From contig DAOTTW010000252.1 in the NCBI GenBank assembly GCA_034437615.1, positions 1 through 11,310 of the forward strand: a DNA stretch of 11,310 bases, written 5' to 3'. Within the stretch, counting starts at the first letter, position 1, and each line of letters starts with the position of its first letter. Source of the stretch: DAOTTW01 sp034437615. Its GTDB lineage: Bacteria; Chloroflexota; Anaerolineae; Aggregatilineales; Phototrophicaceae. Shown here piece by piece: positions 1-5,766 of this stretch. Both the position numbers and the translations under genes were made by a program. Under the pieces are notes generated by a model. That model did no database searches. It worked only from the letters and a program-made list of their open reading frames with translations, and was not told the origin of the DNA.

Positions 1-814
1 CGATGCGGCCAACAAATTCTCGCACCGCCCGGAACGCCTCATCGCGCCCGACATCCTGAAACATCAGATGGCCGCCTTCCTGCAAGATGTACGTTTCTGG
101 TGTGATGGCGCTCAGGCGTCCCTGTGCCAACGGGATCATCACATCTGCCGGGGCGGTGGTATCCCCTACACCATATAGCAACAGGGTGCGCGTGCTCACC
201 TGCGGCAGATGCTCGTAGGCGGCCTGCCGTAACCGGTAAATCTCATAAAGGGCACGGGTGGACCAGGGGCGATACGACAACCGTCCGTCATCGCCTTCGC
301 CCCGTGCTTGACGTTCAGCGCGGATAATGTCGTTGATGCGCTGCTCGCGCTCTTCGTTGTGCAGGTCCATGTGTGGCCGCAGCAAGCTAATCCAGTGCGT
401 ATAGGCCAGATAGACATTCTCCAGCACCAACGGCGACCCGGCGATCACCAACCCGCTTATCGAATCTGGGCGCTCAGCAGCGATCAACGCCGCCAGCAAG
501 CCGCCCATCGAATGCCCGATGACGACCACCCGCTCGCATTGTTGCCGCAATATCTCGTAGGCATCCAGCGCGTGCAAGTACCAATCCCGCCAGCGCATCC
601 GGCGCATATCGTCAAGCTGGCTGCCATGCCCCGGCAAACGCGGCACCAGCACCCGATAGCCTTGCTGCGCCAGATCATCCCCCAACCATGCGACCTCATC
701 CGGTGACGCATGGAAGCCATGTAAGATCAGGCACCCGGTCTGGTTATGTGGCGGCTGGCCAACGTAAAAGCGCGGCTTTGCGCCTGGTTGATAGCTCGGT
801 TGTCCTTGTGGCAT
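1..814 (-). CDS. Alpha/beta hydrolase (carboxylesterase / monoacylglycerol lipase-like), 3' end beyond window
   Basis: The reading frame starts with ATG at 814 and stays open to the left edge, giving 271 visible residues, so the C-terminus is missing. The fold is recognisable. An oxyanion-type LHGF lies at residues 31-34, the nucleophile elbow GHSMGG at 100-105 (Ser102), a candidate acid Asp218 in GVGD, and a catalytic His249 in GGHLMF. A lid-like helical insert rich in charged residues spans about 135-200. The order and spacing match the Est30/monoacylglycerol lipase type of serine hydrolase, usually 250-280 residues, so only a few residues are probably missing. No signal peptide is seen, so it should be cytoplasmic, acting on small esters or lipids. 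An AAGGA ribosome binding site (823-827) lies 8 nt before the ATG, and a good promoter lies upstream. The gene is divergent from the HtrA-like gene at 941. The family assignment is firm, but the substrate cannot be told. Confidence 0.9.
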   Translation of the reverse strand, partial: MPQGQPSYQPGAKPRFYVGQPPHNQTGCLILHGFHASPDEVAWLGDDLAQQGYRVLVPRLPGHGSQLDDMRRMRWRDWYLHALDAYEILRQQCERVVVIGHSMGGLLAALIAAERPDSISGLVIAGSPLVLENVYLAYTHWISLLRPHMDLHNEEREQRINDIIRAERQARGEGDDGRLSYRPWSTRALYEIYRLRQAAYEHLPQVSTRTLLLYGVGDTTAPADVMIPLAQGRLSAITPETYILQEGGHLMFQDVGRDEAFRAVREFVGRI

Positions 815-854
815 GGTTGCGGTCCTTAAAACACGTGTAGCACGGCTCTCGTAA

Positions 855-868
855 GCATTGTACAATGC
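855..868. promoter_or_regulatory. Perfect 14-bp palindrome, candidate operator
   Basis: GCATTGTACAATGC is its own reverse complement. It lies in the 126-bp divergent region between the hydrolase (start 814) and the HtrA-like gene (start 941) and covers the -10 hexamer of the hydrolase promoter. Symmetric sites of this length in such positions are commonly bound by dimeric regulators, but no regulator gene is present in the window. Its function is inference. Confidence 0.4.
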
Positions 869-884
869 CAGCGCTTTTTGTCAG
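857..884 (-). promoter_or_regulatory. Sigma-70-type promoter of the alpha/beta hydrolase gene
   Basis: On the minus strand, CTGACA (884-879) and TACAAT (862-857) are separated by 16 nt, close to the consensus TTGACA/TATAAT. The expected transcript start, near 850, gives a leader of about 36 nt containing the AAGGA site before the ATG at 814. The -10 box lies entirely inside a perfect palindrome (855-868), which suggests possible repression at this site. Confidence 0.55.
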
Positions 885-940
885 CGAATTATAAGGGGTG
901 ATGTGGCACAAACGCGACATCGCTCATAGGAGAAATTGGC

Positions 941-2026
941 ATGTCGATGCAATCAAAACGCTTATCGTCTTTATTGGCGGCTGTGCTGTTCAGCGTGCTG
1001 CTGCTGGCCACGACGAGCAGCCTACAGGCACAGGAAGCAGCAGCAGACCTGGCGGATTTATACGACCGCGCAAATACAGCGGTGGTCGGCGTGCGGGCTG
1101 TCAGCGCATCGGAGGACCCCTTCGCGCCACAAAGCGGTGCACAGCAGGGTGCAGGCTTCTTCTTCGATGGTGAAGGCCGCATCGTCACCACACAACGCCT
1201 GATCGTGGATGCGACCCGCGTTGAGGTGGCCCTGCTGGATGGCAGCTTACTAGAAGCCGACATCGTTGGGCAAGACCCCGTTTCAAATATCGCGGTTATA
1301 CAGGTCAACGTGCCACAAGAACAATCCGCAGCGATTAGCGTGGTGGCTACGAATACGCTGCGGGTAGGCCAGTCGGTTGTCGCGCTAGGTAGCCCCTTCG
1401 GTGATCGTGCCACCCTGACGACGGGTGTTGTGCGTGGCGTCAATCGTCAGGTGCCGGAGATCGCCAGCTTCAGTCTCGGCGGCGTCATCCAAACCGACGC
1501 GGACATCAGCGCAAGCGAAAACGGCGGCCCGCTGCTGAACCTGGATGCAGAGGTCGTCGGCCTGAACGCCATCGAGCCAGGCGGTGGCCCTGCCTATGCA
1601 ATACCGGGCACGATTGTGCAGCGCATCGCAGAGCAGCTTATCGAAAACGGTGACATTGCCTATAGTTTCCTGGGTATCACGGGCGAAGACGTCTCGCTGC
1701 CTATCATCCAGACGTTCGACCTGCCGGAAGGCTTCCGGGGTGCTGTCGTCAATGAGGTTTTTAACGGGACGCCTGCTTCACGCGGTGGCCTGCGCAGCGC
1801 GGTCTACACCACTGGGCCGGATGGCCTGATTACGCCGCAGTCAGTCGATATTATTACATCGGTGGATGGCACGATCATCACCAGCGTTGACGATCTATTC
1901 CTGTATCTCTCGCTCAGCACACAGCCAGAACAGACGATTACGGTCAGCATTCGGCGTATCTCCGGGCCGGATACACAGGATTCACGCCAGCTTGAGGTTG
2001 TGCTGGGCCAACGTGACGCCAACTAG
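941..2026 (+). CDS. Exported HtrA/DegP-like S1C protein with PDZ domain, catalytic triad lost (pseudoprotease)
   Basis: 361 residues. The ATG at 941 is preceded 7 nt upstream by AGGAGA (928-933), so the start is secure. A Sec signal peptide is clear: basic n-region, hydrophobic core about 9-25, and likely cleavage after LQA at 30, placing the protein outside the cytoplasmic membrane. Residues about 68-210 align without gaps to the trypsin-like core of HtrA proteins, yet the active-site residues are changed. The His position (normally in TNxHVV) is Arg86 in TTQRLI. The Asp position (DPxTDLAV) is Asn116 in DPVSNIAV. The Ser of GNSGGP is Asn194 in SENGGP, where the -2 Gly used for the oxyanion hole is also replaced. 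A PDZ domain follows (about 243-355: LGI, then a substrate-groove region and a VDIITSVDG motif). The protein is therefore unlikely to cut peptides and may act as a chaperone, scaffold or binding protein. A weak -10-like TATAAG (890-895) without a good -35 is the only promoter candidate. It is followed 14 nt later by the gene at 2041, probably co-transcribed. Confidence 0.92.
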   Translation: MSMQSKRLSSLLAAVLFSVLLLATTSSLQAQEAAADLADLYDRANTAVVGVRAVSASEDPFAPQSGAQQGAGFFFDGEGRIVTTQRLIVDATRVEVALLDGSLLEADIVGQDPVSNIAVIQVNVPQEQSAAISVVATNTLRVGQSVVALGSPFGDRATLTTGVVRGVNRQVPEIASFSLGGVIQTDADISASENGGPLLNLDAEVVGLNAIEPGGGPAYAIPGTIVQRIAEQLIENGDIAYSFLGITGEDVSLPIIQTFDLPEGFRGAVVNEVFNGTPASRGGLRSAVYTTGPDGLITPQSVDIITSVDGTIITSVDDLFLYLSLSTQPEQTITVSIRRISGPDTQDSRQLEVVLGQRDAN

Positions 2027-2040
2027 CACAGGATGCCTGC

Positions 2041-2490
2041 ATGAACCCACCGCTTCGCCTCTTCATCGCCTTTCAGCAGCGCTACAACGACCCGCCGCCC
2101 TACGTGTTGCAGGTGCCGGGCCGCGATATGTGGCTGGCTGCTGCGCCCAGTGGCAACAATAACTACACGCTGGTCGCGCCGGATTTCGACGCCACGACGG
2201 TATTTGATCTGCGCAGTGCACGCGCCCACAAAACCAACATCCGGCGGCCCCTGCCGCGTTGGTCGCGCTATTCGGCTGGGGTGCTGGTCACGTTGGCGGA
2301 TGAAGGGGCGTTAGCGTTGCCGGGGGTGCTGGCGGTCATCGCAGGCGATGAACCAGCCGGGCCGCGCTATGAGTATGCGCTTGGGATGGCGTTTGCGGCG
2401 TTGTGGTATGCCGTGAATGGGCAGACGTGCGATGAAAATTGCCTGATACGGTTGCTGACGCGGGTGCAGAAGCGCTATGTGCAGCCTTGA
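2041..2490 (+). CDS. Hypothetical protein resembling a degenerate N-terminal galactokinase (GHMP kinase) domain
   Basis: 149 residues. The ATG has ACAGGA (2028-2033) 7 nt upstream and follows the HtrA-like gene by 14 nt. By eye the order of motifs follows the N-terminal half of GalK. VPGR at 25-28 matches the APGR of galactokinases. LVAPDFDATTVFDL at 44-57 resembles the strand that reads like VRLxSxDFDE...FDL. WSRYSAGVLVTL at 74-85 resembles WxxYVRGV. VIAGDEPAG at 99-107 resembles VxGDVPxGAG. The sequence between PGR and the next strand, which in real enzymes carries the GEHTDYN sugar-binding motif, is missing. The phosphate loop GLSSSAAL is replaced by RYEYAL at 109-114. The C-terminal half of the kinase is absent (family members are about 350-400 residues). 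If the homology is right, it cannot phosphorylate galactose and may keep only a binding or structural role. The frame is intact and has a good ribosome binding site, so I do not call it a pseudogene. The GHMP link is inference from motif order. Confidence 0.8.
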   Translation: MNPPLRLFIAFQQRYNDPPPYVLQVPGRDMWLAAAPSGNNNYTLVAPDFDATTVFDLRSARAHKTNIRRPLPRWSRYSAGVLVTLADEGALALPGVLAVIAGDEPAGPRYEYALGMAFAALWYAVNGQTCDENCLIRLLTRVQKRYVQP

Positions 2491-2576
2491 TCGTAGAACT
2501 ATTTCGGCAATGTCATATTAATCAGATATTCGATTTGGTCACACAAAATCAGGTAGCATCACACATGATGCACGGT

Positions 2577-3389
2577 TTAGAGTAACTGCTCGCGCAACTC
2601 GGCAAACTGCGCCGCGTCTAATTCCGTCAGCAAGCCATCCCGCACCACTGACGGGGAATCCGCCAGCGCTTGCTTGCATAGCTGCGTCGCGGCTGCACGC
2701 TCACCCATCAGATAGCGCAGCAGCCCCACGTAAAAGTCAATCGAAGCGTCGGCGCTCATGATGGCTTTCGCTGCCTGATAATCCTGCTGTGCGGCCTCGT
2801 AAGCCCCTGTATGACGATGTGCATGGCCACGCGCTAGCAGCACACGCGCCCGTAACGCCTGTGCATTGGCATCTGTCGGGTCAAAGTCCCGCTTGATGTG
2901 GGCGATCACAGCGCTATAGCCGCTAATCGCGGCTTCGTGCTCATGACGCAGCATCAGCAGGTCGCTTGTGCGTTGCTGCCAGCGCCAGCTTTGCGGTTGC
3001 GCCTGCACCAGCGTCAGCGCCGCATCAAAATCGCCCTGCGCAATCAACAGATTCAGCAAACGCTCGGCCATGCGCTCTTGCTGCGGGCTATTTGCGGGTG
3101 CCTGCGCCAGCGCATCCCGCATGGCATTCAGCGCCGCATTGACGGCTCCCATGCGCTCTAGCAGGATGCTGCGTTGCTGCTGATCGTCGGCGGTTGGTTC
3201 AGGGATGGCGTTCAGGTCCGCCAGCGCATCGTCGTAGCGCTCTAAGCGCTGCAACACCTGTGCACGCAGCCGCCGCGCTGAGTAGTCATCCGGCATATTG
3301 TGCAATTGTTGGTCCAGCGCATCTACTGCTTCGTTAAGTTCGCCTGTCTTAATGAAAGCCAGCGCCAGTTGCATCGGGGTATATGTCAT
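2577..3389 (-). CDS. Tetratricopeptide-repeat (TPR) protein
   Basis: 270 residues from the ATG at 3389. A GTG three codons upstream (3398) is an alternative, but the purine-rich AGGTGG (3400-3395) overlaps it and lies 5 nt before the ATG, which favours the ATG. The sequence is almost wholly alpha-helical, with TPR-type helix pairs such as ALAFIKTGELNEAVDAL, VLQRLERYDDALADL, LLIAQGDFDAALTLV, ARGHAHRHTGAYEAAQQDY and a last YLMGERAAATQLCKQAL. That gives about six repeats covering nearly the full length. There is no signal peptide or membrane segment, so it is a cytoplasmic protein-interaction scaffold with unknown partners. It lies 77 bp downstream of the small membrane protein gene on the same strand and may share its transcript. 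It is convergent with the gene at 2041, 86 bp away, with no clear terminator between them. Confidence 0.9.
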   Translation of the reverse strand: MTYTPMQLALAFIKTGELNEAVDALDQQLHNMPDDYSARRLRAQVLQRLERYDDALADLNAIPEPTADDQQQRSILLERMGAVNAALNAMRDALAQAPANSPQQERMAERLLNLLIAQGDFDAALTLVQAQPQSWRWQQRTSDLLMLRHEHEAAISGYSAVIAHIKRDFDPTDANAQALRARVLLARGHAHRHTGAYEAAQQDYQAAKAIMSADASIDFYVGLLRYLMGERAAATQLCKQALADSPSVVRDGLLTELDAAQFAELREQLL

Positions 3390-3394
3390 CGCGA

Positions 3395-3400
3395 CCACCT
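3395..3400 (-). promoter_or_regulatory. Ribosome binding site that decides the TPR gene start
   Basis: AGGTGG on the minus strand, 5 nt before the ATG at 3389. It overlaps the alternative GTG at 3398, so the longer form would have no upstream site. Confidence 0.5.
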
Positions 3401-3466
3401 GCTGTTGTCTGTTGTTATACAGCTTAACTATCGTTGATTTCGGACTACAAAGCTGGCGACACGCCC

Positions 3467-3865
3467 CTACAGGCGCTTCGTGCCATCATCATCAATGATA
3501 TGCAGCCGTTCACCATCGCTGGTCACCTGATAATCCGGCCCTACGTCATCTGCACGACGGTCCTTGCGCTTGTCGTCGGCAGGGTCATACAGCGCCGGAT
3601 TGTAGTAATCATTGTGCATGTCGCTATAATCGTTGTAGCGCCTATAGGGATTGTGGTAGGCCGCTTGTTGTGCGCTGTCGTTGTCATACCACACCGTCCG
3701 AAACCCACGCTGGCCACTGAAAAGCCAGGGCAGTATCCAGAATAAGCCGAATAGCCACCACCATGACAGGCTCAGCACGAGGCTGAAGAGAACCAAGAAG
3801 ACCACAAAGCCTGCGATGCCAGCCACAAACGACTGTGTGTAATGTTTGCGATGTCTGTGTTTCAT
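3467..3865 (-). CDS. Small two-helix membrane protein with Tyr/Asp-rich cytoplasmic-type tail
   Basis: 132 residues. A short basic N-terminus (KHRHRKHY) precedes two closely spaced hydrophobic segments, about 12-31 and 33-50, rich in Trp, Leu and Phe, which form a helical hairpin. The remaining 80 residues are hydrophilic and Asp/Tyr/Arg-rich (for example YRRYNDYSD and DDKRKDRRADD), ending in a region with strand character (DYQVTSDGERLHIIDDDG). I do not recognise a named family. The positive N-terminus suggests that both ends are cytoplasmic. No Shine-Dalgarno sequence stands before the ATG at 3865. The frame remains open upstream to 3943, through a Lys-rich stretch and the hairpin at 3885-3904, but without an ATG, GTG or TTG start. 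It probably leads a transcript continuing into the TPR gene. Confidence 0.75.
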   Translation of the reverse strand: MKHRHRKHYTQSFVAGIAGFVVFLVLFSLVLSLSWWWLFGLFWILPWLFSGQRGFRTVWYDNDSAQQAAYHNPYRRYNDYSDMHNDYYNPALYDPADDKRKDRRADDVGPDYQVTSDGERLHIIDDDGTKRL

Positions 3866-3884
3866 CGAGTGCTGGGGCAGGGAA

Positions 3885-3904
3885 CCACCTGCTTTAGCGG
3901 GTGG
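3885..3904. repeat. Imperfect hairpin resembling an IS200/IS605-type terminal palindrome
   Basis: CCACCTGC and GCGGGTGG pair over 8 bp, with one T-G wobble, around a TTTA loop. The surrounding pattern GGAACCACCTGC-TTTA-GCGGGTGGAGG looks like the subterminal hairpins of IS200/IS605 elements and related palindrome-associated mini-elements. No transposase or TnpB gene and no second end are visible, so at most it is a solo remnant. On the minus strand it would fall in the 5' leader of the gene at 3865, 19 nt before its ATG, where it could affect translation. Confidence 0.45.
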
Positions 3905-3911
3905 AGGAATG

Positions 3912-3962
3912 CCCTTCTTTCCTTTCTTGTTATTTTTTTCTTGCTATTCTTTCTCTTTTTCT
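3912..3962. other. Polypyrimidine (T/C) tract in divergent intergenic region
   Basis: 47 of 51 bases are C or T on the plus strand, including a run of seven T at 3933-3939. This contrasts sharply with the GC-rich surroundings. It is followed by two short adjoining palindromes, TATGCATA (3964-3971) and ATACGTAT (3971-3978). It may be upstream promoter (UP-like) or easily melted DNA for the divergent genes at 3865 and 4029. No gene is seen in it. Confidence 0.6.
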
Positions 3963-3992
3963 GTATGCATATACGTATAGGGTGCAATGGGG

Positions 3993-4022
3993 TTGCGAGA
4001 AAAGATAAGTACGCGGTATATT
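3993..4022 (+). promoter_or_regulatory. Promoter of the 4029 gene, apparently giving a leaderless transcript
   Basis: TTGCGA (3993-3998) and TATATT (4017-4022) are 18 nt apart. The expected transcript start, about 7 nt after the -10, falls on the A of the ATG at 4029. No Shine-Dalgarno sequence precedes that ATG, consistent with a leaderless mRNA. Confidence 0.5.
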
Positions 4023-4028
4023 TGACGT

Positions 4029-4475
4029 ATGGCACGTACAAGACGCAGACCCAACAACATACACAAGCAAACACCCAAAAACAGTAGCTTCCCGCCCGAT
4101 CATATCGGCGCGTTGGTGGCATCGGTTATAATTGCCGCAGCAAGTTGGATCGGGCTGTTGCGCCTGTTCACAACTAGCTTACCACGTATCGGCGGTGAAT
4201 TGTGGCTCTTTTTCACGCTGCTAATGCTGGCGGTGACGTGTTCGGCGCTGCCCATCGTGCGCTATTTAAATGTGCGTTTTACGCCGCTGGATGCTGAAGT
4301 GCCCCCTAGCGGCGTGATCGTGCGGCAAAGCGTGTGGGTCGGCCTATTTGTGGTGACGTGCGCCTGGTTGCAGATTCCGCGTGCGCTGACCTTGCCGCTG
4401 GCCTTCTTCATCGCGCTGATTTTCGTCGTGGTTGAATTCTTCCTACGTAACCGTGAACTGGCCAACCCGGTCTAA
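4029..4475 (+). CDS. Small four-helix integral membrane protein, unknown function
   Basis: 148 residues. A basic, hydrophilic N-terminus (MARTRRRPNN onwards, about 24 residues) is followed by four hydrophobic segments at about 26-48, 57-80, 96-116 and 119-139, and a short polar C-terminus. The positively charged N-terminus predicts that both ends are cytoplasmic. I recognise no family motif or catalytic residue. It ends 25 bp before the M24 peptidase, so the two are probably co-transcribed, and the promoter at 3993-4022 would serve both. This ATG is the only reasonable start, and translation probably begins on a leaderless message. Confidence 0.82.
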   Translation: MARTRRRPNNIHKQTPKNSSFPPDHIGALVASVIIAAASWIGLLRLFTTSLPRIGGELWLFFTLLMLAVTCSALPIVRYLNVRFTPLDAEVPPSGVIVRQSVWVGLFVVTCAWLQIPRALTLPLAFFIALIFVVVEFFLRNRELANPV

Positions 4476-4500
4476 TTCCCAAGAAAGCGAGACAGACCCA

Positions 4501-5730
4501 ATGAAATCCGAGCTTGATGCGTTGATGGCAAAGCGCAACCTGGATGCTTTTGTCGTCACAGGTGGCGAAGGCGAAAACATCCCGCGCTATTACCTGACGA
4601 ATGGCGCACACATTACATCCGGCACTGTGCTTAAGGCGCGTGGTAAAGCGCCGCTGCTGGTGGTCAACCCGATGGAGGTCGAAGAAGCGCGTAAAAGCGG
4701 CCTGCGCGTCGTGACGCAAACCGAACTGGGCTTCTTCAAGCTGCTGCAAGAGACAGGCGACAGAGCACAGGCCGCGTTGCGCTTCTGGGGTCTGATGCTG
4801 CGAGCGGCTGGCATCACATCGGGGCGCGTCGGCGTTTACGGGCGTGGTGAGATCAACCAATACCTACATCAGATTAACGCCCTGGATGCGATGCTGCCCG
4901 AATTTGAATTTATTGGCGAAGGCGGCCTGACGCTCTTTGATGAAGCCATGCAGACCAAAGACGCCGACGAAATCCGCCGCATTCAATCCGTAGCCGAGCG
5001 CACCAACGCTGTTTTACAAGCCACCTGGGACTACCTACAAAGTCATGCCGTGCGCGATGACACGCTGATAACGCCACAGGGCGACCCGCTGACGGTGAAA
5101 ACAGTCAAGCGCTTTATCCGGCGTGCCCTGCTGGACCGTGACCTGGAAGCGCCTGAATTTATCTTCGCGCCCGGTGCCGAAGGCGCTTACCCGCATAACG
5201 TCGGTGGGCCAGATACGCCCCTGCGCCTGGGTGAAAGCATCGTGTTCGACCTATTCCCGCGTGAGCTTGGCGGCGGCTATCACCACGACGTAACGCGCAC
5301 ATGGTGCCTGGGCCATGCACCCGCACACATCCAGCAAGCCTATGATGTGGTGATGGAAGCCTTCGATAAATCCATTGAGGCATTCGGCGTCGGTAAACCC
5401 ACAAACCAGCTTGATGCCCTCGTCAACGAACATTTTGAGGCCGCAGGCTACAACACGCGCCGCGTCGATTCAGACGCGAACAAGGGCTACGTGCATAGCC
5501 TCGGTCATGGGCTGGGCCTGCACGTACACGAACGCCCCAGTATCGTTTACATGTCCACCAATGATACGTTTCAGGTCGGCAACGTTATTACGATTGAGCC
5601 GGGGCTATACGACCCGGATGCAGGCTATGGGCTGCGTGTTGAGGATACCTGCTATGTGGATAGCGACGGGCAACTGGTCTCGCTGACGCCCTTCAAGAAG
5701 GATTTGGTGATCCCGCTGCCAGCAAAATAG
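4501..5730 (+). CDS. M24-family metallopeptidase (Xaa-Pro aminopeptidase/prolidase type)
   Basis: 409 residues from the ATG at 4501. A start at 4432 in the same frame would overlap the preceding gene and adds unrelated sequence, so I reject it. The N-terminal creatinase-type domain (about 1-150) contains the typical YYLTNG element (30-35). The C-terminal pita-bread domain (about 155-400) holds a complete two-metal site: Asp250 (VFDLFP), Asp263 (HHDVTRT), His336 (SLGHGLGL), Glu366 (ITIEPGLY) and Glu381 (LRVEDT), with the accessory His232 (YPHNVGG) and His343 (LHVHERP). It should remove N-terminal residues next to proline, or split Xaa-Pro dipeptides, in the cytoplasm, as no signal peptide is seen. 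Length and ligands are as usual for the family. No strong Shine-Dalgarno sequence is seen, so translation may be coupled to the upstream membrane protein gene. The exact substrate (aminopeptidase versus dipeptidase) is not clear. Confidence 0.93.
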   Translation: MKSELDALMAKRNLDAFVVTGGEGENIPRYYLTNGAHITSGTVLKARGKAPLLVVNPMEVEEARKSGLRVVTQTELGFFKLLQETGDRAQAALRFWGLMLRAAGITSGRVGVYGRGEINQYLHQINALDAMLPEFEFIGEGGLTLFDEAMQTKDADEIRRIQSVAERTNAVLQATWDYLQSHAVRDDTLITPQGDPLTVKTVKRFIRRALLDRDLEAPEFIFAPGAEGAYPHNVGGPDTPLRLGESIVFDLFPRELGGGYHHDVTRTWCLGHAPAHIQQAYDVVMEAFDKSIEAFGVGKPTNQLDALVNEHFEAAGYNTRRVDSDANKGYVHSLGHGLGLHVHERPSIVYMSTNDTFQVGNVITIEPGLYDPDAGYGLRVEDTCYVDSDGQLVSLTPFKKDLVIPLPAK

Positions 5731-5766
5731 CTGACCGTTTGCAGACGCAGCAAGCCGCGCCCCCAC

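Noticed and set aside
308..706. Open frame of 132 codons on the plus strand across the hydrolase gene
   Set aside because: It is the antisense shadow of an alpha/beta hydrolase with an intact Ser-Asp-His set. Its product is His/Arg/Pro-rich without recognisable domains.
889..1443. Open frame of 184 codons on the minus strand inside the HtrA-like gene
   Set aside because: It lies antisense to a gene with a clear fold, signal peptide and ribosome binding site. Its own translation is Thr/Ser/Arg-rich without any family pattern.
2556..2571. Small hairpin GCATCA/TGATGC between convergent genes, as a terminator
   Set aside because: The stem is only 6 bp and there is no adjacent run of T on either strand. 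Too weak to call.
3862..4122. Minus-strand open frame of 86 codons across the 3866-4028 intergenic region, with a Cys/Trp-rich stretch
   Set aside because: It overlaps both the 4029 gene and the 3865 start, has no ribosome binding site, and its Lys-rich part is just the polypyrimidine tract read on the other strand.
4432..4500. Upstream extension of the M24 peptidase to an ATG at 4432
   Set aside because: It would overlap the preceding membrane protein by 44 nt and adds residues unrelated to the family. The ATG at 4501 starts directly before the conserved N-terminal domain.
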